Source of the DNA: Takifugu bimaculatus
Taxonomy: Eukaryota; Chordata; Actinopteri; Tetraodontiformes; Tetraodontidae
Length of the DNA stretch: 64,000 bases
Direction: 5' to 3'
NCBI GenBank assembly: GCA_004026145.2
Contig: SWLE01000412.1
Coordinates: 1-64,000, forward strand
How positions within the stretch are numbered: the stretch's first letter is position 1; each line of letters opens with the position of its first letter. Below the pieces are notes generated by a model, which was not told where the DNA came from, searched no databases, and saw only the letters and a program-made list of their open reading frames with translations. Position numbers and translations under genes: made by a program. Shown here in pieces: positions 54,846-64,000 of this stretch.

Positions 54846-57800
54846 TCAGGTGTCCTCAGATGGCAGGTACACAAACTGAACACTAGGATTGTGATATCCT
54901 TCACTGGTGGACAGTTACAACTTAAACCCCCCCCAAAAAAACCTAACACACTCAAGTATCAGCAGAAATCTGACGTTTGTTTGGCCTCTATCACCAGTTC
55001 ATCTGCAGCTCTGGATGAGCTGCAAACAATGTTCAACCCAACTGCCTCCATTCACATACACAGCTAACAGGTACGACACTGACACTACAGCCGGTGCTCT
55101 ATGTCTACAGAAGTCTGGTCGGGGGGGAAGGGTTCCATTATTGGATGGACACAGCCACTGTCACCGATACGCCGATCACGGGTGCACGGAATGGCAAATG
55201 TAGAGATTCTACTGGTCTGTCCAGGAGATGAGCGAGGGTGGGAGACGCCGGTGATGGGGGGGTGAATCTGGTTGAAAGGCAAAAGTCCCAAAGCTCAGCT
55301 GATGAGTGACGCTGGATCCCACCACCCCTGTGATCCGACAACAATCCACAGTTCTTTGGATACAATGAAAATAAAGCGTGGACAAAGTAGCAAAAGGGCG
55401 CCCATTAAAGACCAAATAAATACCTGTGAGATAAATAAACATATAAATAACGTGTTTTTATGGCATAGGTGAAACCCATCGAAATGATGCGTTTAACGTT
55501 GCCTCCTTAATATTAAACAGCTCATAATCACTCACACAGATGATCCAAAAACGTCATCGATGTCCATCGGTGTCAACTCAAGGCCACGTGTACTGAAACT
55601 ATTTTCACCGTTAAAATGAAAGTTGCTTGTAAGTTGATATATATGTTTCCTTTTTTTCATGATTTTTTTTATCAGTTCCGGCCCCTCTGAGGTCAGGCTG
55701 GAGGTGACGTCCTCTTGTGGTCGGTGACTTATCTCGTCGCCCGCTCGTCTCTTTCTGTCGGAGGATGAACGATGGGATGTCAGCTGAGGGTCCGACAGGA
55801 GCGGGGCCGTGGGAAAGAGGGGCCGTGTGTTTGGATGAATATGCTGATTCCCCTCAAAAGAAACTCGCCCACACTTGGAAGTTGCATTTCAGCTCAAATG
55901 GCACCGAGCTGAGGATCCAAAGGAACTTCCAAGCACCGGCGGTTCTTCAGAGGCCCCGCGAGCTCTTCTGGGCCTTCACAAACGTACAAAGACTACAGCT
56001 GCGTACACAATACTGGATGTCACACATACACATTATGGATAAACTGATAGTATTTTCATTGAGTCAAAGGTTAAAGGCAGGGATGGTCCAACGTCGGTGT
56101 TGTCGTCACGGTCAGGATGTTTCCTCCCCTCTGCGTGTTTAGTTTCCGGGTCAGGCAGAGATCCTGTTGCTACCGCTAAAGCTCTGGACTTGGCGCAGAT
56201 TCAGAGTCCTTTTCCACTGAGACGCTCGCTCTTCCCTGCTGGAGAACGGCCTTTACTGTTGGAGACAGAGAGCGGATCACTCAGGAAGAGCATCGTCACA
56301 GGTGAAAGGCAGAACACGGGATCTACTCGATTTCCTGTAATTTTATTTATTTATTTTTTTGCTCGTAATTGTGTTTCGTTAATAATCATATTGGAAGAAT
56401 TCAAGTAACAGACCGAGCCGTTAGCAGAATCAGCGATTTTGACACCTATGACGCACTCATTTACCCACATTGGAGTAATTCAGTAACCTGCGCCTTCCAG
56501 AAGGTGTAAACGCGTCACTGCAGCAGAGCATGGCGCAGAGCACATGCTGCTGCCGTCCGTGAACGAGCGGCACCGACGGGCGTCTTTTTGGTCTTTAAAT
56601 CGAGAAATGTAATCGTCTGAGTTGTGGCAAATAATCCCAGCTGGTCTGATGCATGAGTCTGTGATGCAGTAACAAAGGCTGAGCAGTTGGACAGACACGA
56701 GATGGCTGATTGTGGTCTGGATGCTCATGCGACCCACACTGGACCAATGAGGAATGAAGCTTTCCTACAGAGCTGGGGTTCGGGATGCAGAGCTCACTGG
56801 GAAGAACCTGACAAGTTTGTTTTACCCACATAAAGGTCCCGTTAAACGGAGCTTATTTTTTCCTGGCCTCTGCGCGACATCTTAATGCTTCTCACTTACT
56901 GTCTTTCTTTCCCAATCTCCATCTGGCATGGCCTTAGACTCAGAGCCATAGTGTAGCGGAGAGTACACCCAGGTCCTGTCCTCTGGAGGCTGTTTTTATA
57001 CCCCCACCACAGCAGAGGGGGACAGAGGAAAGGCCGGATGTACAGAGACAAGCAGCAGGGGGCAGGCAGGAGAGAGACACAGGAGATCACGGGAGAAGAA
57101 GAGACAAGACAGGAAATGAAAATTAGGGATGCATAAAGGAGGAAATGTTGCTGAGAGGTACAGGAACGTGTGCGCTGGAAGAAGTAGGTGTTAAAATGTT
57201 AAAGTATTCAAAAGATGTGTTAGTCTTTTAATTGGAAACCAAAACTGAAATGATTTGTATATGCAAACAATAGCCTGTATTGGTGCACGAGAGCGCTTTA
57301 GTGGTTGTCACTGATGTGTGGGTAAACCATGTGGCCCAGTCTGGACTAGCTCCTGGGGCGTAATGTGTGCGCAGTGACAGATGAGTTGCTGCAGCGGCCC
57401 AAACGGGGAGGTGGAGCAGCGTGGAGAAAGAAGTGGGAATGGGAAGAAAGCCAGGATGCTGGGAGAGTCAGACACAGAGAGCATCCCCAGTCAAAAGCAG
57501 GACACAAAACACAGGGTGTTTATTTTCCTTTCCGTCAAGCAGGCGCACTCTTCTTCGTTTACAGTGTACCAGAAAGCAGCCGTTTAATAAGGGGAAGCAG
57601 CCACAGGATTGCAGAATCGTGGTGACAGACATGGGGTTTGATGCTTTCCCCATCTCTCTCTCTCTCTCACACACACACACATACACAAGCCAAAATGTTA
57701 GTGCTGACACCGTCCAGGAGGAGGGGGGAACAAATGGGGGAGAGGCAGGCTGTCAGAGAGCGAGGACACAAATGGTGAACAAAGAAACCATCACATAAGC

Positions 57801-60582
57801 AGTCTGCCAACCTCCCACACTTTGATTTGCTACTGAGGGGAGTCGACACGTTTCTAATGTCACAGCACGAACCACAAAGAGCTGCAGAAAAACCTCTTCT
57901 TTCATTCCCATAATTTCAGCAAAGGTGATGTGCAGCTCCAGACTCATCTAGACTTCACCCTACACTAACGGGTCCCACTTACTGGAGAGCTGGGCTGGCT
58001 TTTCCTTCTCTGTTGGAAAGGAGAGACCACCCAGGTCCTCCCATCAGGAAACTGATACAACGGGAGCAATATGGCGCAGGGGCAGACAGACAGAAGTGTG
58101 AAAACATGATGTAAGGAAGATGGAAAAACTGATGAAAAAGGATGCATAGAGACTTGAAAAGAGAGACCCCCTCCCCTCTGTTCTACACTCCATTCTGGCT
58201 ATGGTCATCACATAACAGAGAGATCAACCTGAGCTGCAGGGAATGAATAAATGAAGAGAGCAGGAGCAAATTAAACGATAGGAGTGGATGACATTTTAAG
58301 GAGAACATGCAAGTGTTGATGATAGCTGAGTCATTTAGCCTGCAAACACCCGCACACACACACACACACACCACATTTCTGGGTCTTGAGCAATTATTCC
58401 ACGATTAGTGGAGTCCCCCGCCGAGCCATAATAAATTCCCCTGATCGAACTGCTGATGGATGTGGAAAATGGAAGAATGGATGTTGAACTGTTCTGTCTT
58501 TCAACTACCCAGAAATAAAAAAAAAACTGGCTCAAATGAAAACCGATGCTTTTTGGTAATATTGCGTCACCTTGTGCGGCACAGTAGACTCCCTGCTACC
58601 GCGTACAGGGAGTGTAACCCCCTCCAATTCTGTGGCCAATTCAGTCCCGTAAGTGTTGTTAAATTGAAGAGCCATCTCTCTGATCAGCCTGTCGGTGTGT
58701 CTTGAGCCAACATTTCTATCGGAAGCAATGTTCTTTGGCTCCGCACTCGTGTGTAGCTGTGCTTTGAAACCTGCCAACACAGACTTCCATTTTATGCACA
58801 TCAAACAAGCTAAAGTTTACAGTAGAAACCTGAGAAATGTGGCTGAGATACTGTTGTAGTATCACTCCACCACCCTCTAGAGGGCGCACTGCAATATAAC
58901 CTGGTCAAAGAAGCAGCTCAACAGTTTGGAATTGGAATGATTCTTATTCCCCTGCAGCAATCAGTGACTGAAAATAAATGTCAAACCATTCCTTTGACTG
59001 GATTTAACACACACACACTGCAGGAAACTCTTTTCCCCTACCAGCCTGAGAGGAGTCTCCAGTCAGCGTCTCTGAAGGAGTGTCACACAGCTCATCTTTA
59101 TTTTATAATCAGAATCATTCCTCTGAATACCAAAGCATCTCATACATCTTTAATACTGATTAGAACGAACAGCTTGATTATAAATTGAAGTATTTAAAAG
59201 TCTATGTGTGTGAAGGGTGGGCAAATGTGTGCCTTTAACTTACAAAGTAGATATCTGTGATTGGCACATCGTCTTCATCATCAACTGAAGCCTGGCTGGT
59301 GCACCCTGAGCCTGACATCTGGCTGGCCCCAACGAGCTCCAGCTTTGGACTGGATGGGGCTTCTTTGGCTGCACCAGGAGACGAGTGGGGGGCTTGGGTG
59401 GAGGAGGAAGAGGCCGATTCTGGTTCTGGGACTGGTGGAGAGACGCAAGCTGCTGCTGCCGCAGTCTCACCGGGCGCCTCGGCACCAGATATCTCCTTCA
59501 CGTCGCTGCGGGAGGATAAAAGTGACGGTTTTGAAATTTGAAGCTGACGTTTAATAACATATACACACTACAGGTCACACAAGCAAATTACGCTACTATG
59601 ATATCTTATTACAAACCTCCCTTCAAAACAAACAGAGTGCAGATGACACTGGATGGATGACTGGTTATAAGCAGCCTTCCTGAGCAGGGCAGAGGACTCA
59701 ACCATTAGGAAATTCAGCAGCTCTGTGTGTGGGTGTGTATCTGCTTAAGCTCCTGCCAGCTGGCTGTCTGCTGCCGAGGCCCTTTATTGTTCCCGTCCAG
59801 ATCACAAACTGTTGGGAAGGATTTCGGCACATCCACATTGCTTCATCAGCTAAGCCCCACCAGAGGAAAAGCCTAACAGTTGCCCGCTGAGGCGCAAAAA
59901 AATACGAGTTGGCATCTCCGAGACGGAGCCGACTGGCTGGTTGAATGAGGGCAGGATGGCGGTTGCCATGCAGAGAGCCAATTAATTCAGATACATAATA
60001 GCAGCATCACTATTAATCACTGAACTGCCTCCCCCCCCCGCAGTCTCTCCTCCCACATTTGGCTGTTTTTGTCTCCTCATCCCAAACAATTCTGCAGCTG
60101 CAGGTGAGTGAGAGAAGACACAGAAATGTGGGCCGAGTCTCATGTTGATGCAGTTGCCAGTGGCCATCTCGGCTGCTCCCGCTGCCCCCCCTTCTCGTCT
60201 CAGACCCTCAGGCCATATGTCTCGCCTTCCTCAAACCCAATTTTTCACTAAGTTAGCCTTAGCAATCACATGACAATTTTCAATCAGCCAACTTGAGTGG
60301 CACGCCAAGCGCTCCTGAATTAGCTCTTTATAATTTCTCCCAAAGGTGTCTTTTACAATGGGATGTGACACTAAATAACCCTAATTAAAATCCTAAATTG
60401 TCACGACATTTCACTTTAATGGGAACAGGCCCAGACGTTCAGGCGTCCTGTCCCACTAACCTTAATTTGACGGGCTGATTCCTCCAGGTCAGGGCTCTTC
60501 TGACCCCTTGTCTGCCTTTGAGTGGCACCACACCAATAAGCACAGCTACAATACACAATGCACACAGCACAAAGGCACACGC

Positions 60583-60636
<54 letters not shown>

Positions 60637-63600
60637 GGTGTGCATGCTCTCATAATCTGAATAATTTGGAGTACGGACAGTAATGGGGACTCATACAGTA
60701 ATAAAGTAATGAGTCAATTGCTTTCCGTGTCTATAAACAGTGTGGGTCAGGTGAGGTGTGAGTTCAGGCAGAACAGTGTCACGCTTAAAGGTGATTAAAA
60801 TCACAGGGATTATTCCAGCATATCCTTCATCGCCGGTCACACATTGTATTCTCTTATGGTCACTGATAAAAACAAGAAGTCGTGGCAACTCATGCTTCTT
60901 TTTGCTGTAGATTAATCAATATTTAAATGTTTTAATGCCACAAGACAGAAAACTAAAGGGTGGTTTTGATTGTATATACCGGTACATCCAAGAATTAAAA
61001 TATGGGTTGTTTATTTTGTTTGGAGAAGTATATGATGGATTTTGTGTTGTTTTTGGTTTATTGGATGGTGTATTGTGCTGTTTGTCCTACTTGGTTTCCT
61101 CAGCTGGTGGCGGAACAGAGATATTGGGCTCGCTGTCGTGTCTTTTCAGCTCCACCTCCACTGTGATGGTCTGCTGATCCTCCTCACGCACACGCAGCTC
61201 CTCCTGGGTCCTGAAAACAAATATAACAGCCCCTCTGTTACAGGCAAACACAGAGACATCTCAGTAAAGGGGAAAATGGACCTCCACGTAAACACATAGA
61301 CCGACAGGCTGACCTCACACTTCCCTTCTAAACACACCCACCAAATCCAAAAATACTGCTGTGAAACCCCTCAGAACAGTTCAGTTAATGCAGCAAAAAA
61401 AGATTTAGTCAAAGTTGCATTCATGCACTCACCTCCCGTCATGGCTGAGAGACTGGGTGTGCCTCCTGGAGACAGAAAACACTGACTCTTAGCCAATTTC
61501 ACATTGTTAAGCCTGTGTGTGTCTGTGTGTGTGTGTGCGTGTACCTGTAACGGGAGTGCTCTGCCGTGTCAGATGGAGACCTCTCTGGGATGGACAGTGA
61601 GGTTGTGGAAGAGAGCGTAGTGGCAATCGATGCTGTGGTGGCCTCTTCAAATGATGGAGGAGTGCAGGAAGAAGATCAGGTCGCCCTGGAGAAGACGCAG
61701 AGGAGTGTGTTTCCATGGTAACTGGTAGCTTAAGACTACATATATGGATTGTTTTCATAAAAGAAGGAGAAAGCTGTCAGAGCTCCCAGCACAGTGTGAA
61801 TATTTGAACTCCTCGCCTAAACTGTTGCCTTGTGTTGCAATACTATGCAAAGGTGACATTTACCCTCATCCTCTAGTGTCGGGAAGCTGCGAACTCCTCT
61901 CAGGTCGTAGATATTCTCGTCTCTGTCCGAGTGCAGCTGGCTGGCTGACCAGGCTGCACCAGGACCAGCACATTTAGGCACCGACAGTGACGCGCGCCCT
62001 TTTTTGGATGGAGATGATTTTAGAGCTGAGAGACAACGAGCACTTGTTAAAAAAGAACATGTGTATGTGGTACAGAACATATTACTTAATATTTCATGTA
62101 ATTTATGACTGTACTGTAAATACAATGCTATAGGGATCAAAAAAATAAACCCATCATCTACTGTATGCTTGTCTGTTTAAGTTTAGCTGTTTAACAGAGA
62201 AAAATCTGGTTTCTGATATGTTTGTGTGTGTGTGTGTGAGTGTTCTTGTACTGGCTACAGACAGTACCAAAATTCAACCAGCAAAGTGTGGACAATTTGT
62301 CTGGTCCTCACAACATCAAAGGCCTGTGTGAGGGCTAAGATGTGGTTTTAAGGTTGAGGTTAGAATTGGGTTTAGATCAGTGTTAGTTATGATGGTTAGG
62401 GTTAGCAGCTGGGGAATGGATTATGCCAATGAGGTTATGGTTATAAAATACAGCGCTGTGTGTGTGCGTCTGTGTGGCTCTTCAAGCAAAGCCTTCCCTG
62501 ACTATGTAAGGCAGTATCTGAACTCACATGAGCTCTTCTTAAAAACTGTGTTGCTCATGAACTTCAGGAACCTGTCGGCGTAGAAGCCCGGTCGGTGGGA
62601 CCGACACAGTGTCCTGAGGGCGAGATGGACAGATTAGTGAGCTAAACGCTGCGTGAATAAAACAATCCAGCGAGTGCATCCTGTGGATTAAACCGTCTGT
62701 CGGTGCCTTCCCGTGCCCCTGTTAATTATCCATCTGTAGGTCAAACCACCAGACAACAGGTGGCAAAAAAAGAAAGACTGCAGACACGTCTCTGCATTAT
62801 TAATGCGGATCACAGCCGAGAGACAGATGACACCTGGTGTTTGATTTCCACTGATAAAGAGACGTAGCAGAGCAGGAAAGGTGCGGCGGTGCTGTTATTA
62901 TTAGCTTGTTTTTGTATCCCTTTTGTCAGGCTTTCACTGTGAGTAACATGTGTGAAGGCCGTCATGTAACCAAACCACCTGCAAGTAACAAGAGTGTCTG
63001 AGGAGTATTCATTCTCGTCGGCAACAGTGACGCACACAAAGTAGTTATGAGGCTGTAAATGAGTGTGCTTCACAGTGGGAGAGGAGGGGAGTCAATAGGG
63101 ACTTTACTGACAGGACTCATCCTATCTTGAAGACGATGACGTAAACTCCCGAAGAGAAGAGATGCTTTTTTATTTGATCAGAAAGCAATCATTCCCCACA
63201 TGATGCCTTCCTGAACATCGCTTCATATTTCTTCCTTTAGTGCAGTTTAGATTGAAATACTAAATGTAAAAAAATAATAAAAACCCAGCAATAACACATA
63301 CACACAAATATGTTTTTGCATCATAGTAGCTGTGTGGCTATGTGGCTAAAAAAAGCTGGCCAAGCTCACCCCATCATGGACCAAAGCCTTCCATGTGTGC
63401 TCCAGTTTTTTGATCAGCCTATGAAAAAAACCAGAAAGACACACTTTAATCCACCAGCTTCAAGTATTCGTCTCAGCTTTGGGGAACAATAAGAGCGGTG
63501 CAGGGACTCGTGATGCAACATGTGTGCTTACCTGTAGGACTGCAAGATATCGATGATTCCGATATAAAGAAGAAGCCGCTCTCCCTTTCCGTTCACCGCT

Positions 63601-64000
63601 GGGATACCACCCATCCTGGAATAACCCAAAGACACAGTCACCACTTTCAGCAAACATTTATGTGCTGTGTAATTACAATATAAAAATTAGTCAAATTGAT
63701 AGAAAAGAGTTACATTTCAAGTAACTGATTGTGGAAAATAACTAATCGTTCAAATTGAATGTGGTTAAATTCCATTTACAGTAATTTATTGTGTTAATTA
63801 TTTACACTCCCAGGTGTGTCGGCAGTAACATTATCGGCCTGCTTGAAGCCTCTGGCATCTGGTTAAACTCACGTGTCGTCAGTGTCGATGGATCCTCCAC
63901 AGGCAGCTCCTCCCTGGATGGACTCCATTGCTGTGGAGTACAGAGCCTTCTGCTGGGCCAGGGGCCGCTTCTCATCGCTGTCACCCTGGGACCCTTCCAT
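54846..64000 (-). CDS. pip5k1c: Phosphatidylinositol 4-phosphate 5-kinase type 1 gamma, C-terminal half (partial)
   Basis: Makes PI(4,5)P2 at synapses and focal adhesions. The 5' end lies beyond the right edge. Exons seen: 63873-64000 (partial), 63532-63615, 63370-63418, 62528-62613, 61864-62025, 61545-61685, 61433-61465, 61091-61210, 59244-59505, alternative 57983-58051 and 56900-56989, and a tentative last exon 54846-54875 (ends PSEDT). Landmarks: ALYSTAMESIQGG, GERLLLYIGIIDILQSYR and KKLEHTWKALVHDG from the kinase end; KSSPSKKGRA; YDLRGVRSFPTLEDEGRPD; FEEATTASIATTLSSTTSL; TDIYF, then the talin-binding exon WVYSPLHY. Two single-base frameshifts occur: an extra C near 62590-62600 within the DTVSV-HRPGF region, and a missing base near 61660-61670 between RPDLLP and CTPPSF. 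The donor after 61091 (GTAGGA) is weak; without it a stop follows at once. Confidence 0.9.
56900..56989 (-). CDS. pip5k1c: pip5k1c talin-binding exon
   Basis: 90 nt, phase 0 at both ends. Encodes PPEDRTWVYSPLHYGSESKA then MPDGDWERKT. WVYSPLHY is the known talin and AP-2 docking motif of the PIPKI-gamma long isoform. Acceptor at 56990-56991, donor GTAAGTGAG. Confidence 0.9.
57983..58051 (-). CDS. pip5k1c: pip5k1c alternative C-terminal exon
   Basis: 69 nt, phase 0 at both ends. Encodes FPDGRTWVVSPFQQRRKSQP and SSP. It is clearly related to the talin exon (GRTWV-SP against DRTWV-SP) and resembles the neuronal i3 insert of mammals (FTDGRYWIYSP). The key tyrosine is valine and LHY is FQQ. Confidence 0.8.
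60585..60633. repeat. (GT)n microsatellite
   Basis: About 24 TG units in a pip5k1c intron. Confidence 0.95.
62221..62430. repeat. Possible GT-linked dispersed fish repeat
   Basis: Short (GT)n followed by TCTTGTACTGG, 'GGTCCTCACAACATC' and GGTTAGGGTTAG, a layout I associate with a common GT-linked teleost repeat. Family not certain. Confidence 0.35.

Noticed and set aside
61507..61758. Minus-strand frame reading PALLHHLKRPPQ
   Set aside because: Wrong frame of a pip5k1c exon after the single-base deletion; the neighbouring frame gives the conserved FEEATTASIATTLSS.

Overview
The window is ray-finned (teleost, probably percomorph) fish nuclear DNA. Genes are split by short GT-AG introns, microsatellites are abundant, a typical fish tRNA-derived SINE and a pogo-like DNA transposon are present, and the genes are vertebrate-specific. 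No bacterial, phage, CRISPR or operon signal was found. All calls come from reading the sequence by eye: exons were joined by splice sites and reading phase, and products were named from remembered protein families. No database search was run.

Layout, left to right: chaf1a (minus, 3' end off the left edge); scamp4 (plus, 233 codons), with a degenerate pogo/Tigger-like element in intron 3; a class-4 semaphorin (minus, 803 codons), tail-to-tail with scamp4; a small one-Ig-domain membrane receptor resembling TMIGD2/CD28H (minus, 232 codons); fsd1 (plus, 492 codons); stap2 (minus, 436 codons), tail-to-tail with fsd1; a first rab11b (plus, 216 codons); marchf2 (minus, 248 codons); a second rab11b (minus, 218 codons); and the 3' half of pip5k1c (minus, 5' end off the right edge).

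Chaf1a, scamp4, tmigd2, fsd1, stap2, rab11b, marchf2 and pip5k1c all have human counterparts on 19p13, so the block is conserved synteny, not a functional cluster. There is still some thematic overlap: scamp4, rab11b and marchf2 act in endosomal and recycling traffic, and pip5k1c makes PI(4,5)P2 for endocytosis and adhesion.

Most notable observations: (1) the two inverted rab11b genes share a perfectly identical 464-bp tract covering exon 2, intron 2 and exon 3, although the flanks differ, which points to recent gene conversion; (2) a teleost gene with the domain order, syntenic position and Ig-domain residues of TMIGD2; (3) two alternative pip5k1c C-terminal exons, one with the talin-binding WVYSPLHY motif and one with the tyrosine replaced; (4) a telomere-like TTAGGG palindrome in an fsd1 intron framed by perfect 25-bp arms; (5) five single-base frameshifts confined to chaf1a (three) and pip5k1c (two) while seven other genes and one duplicate read through cleanly. 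These are either local sequence errors or real lesions.
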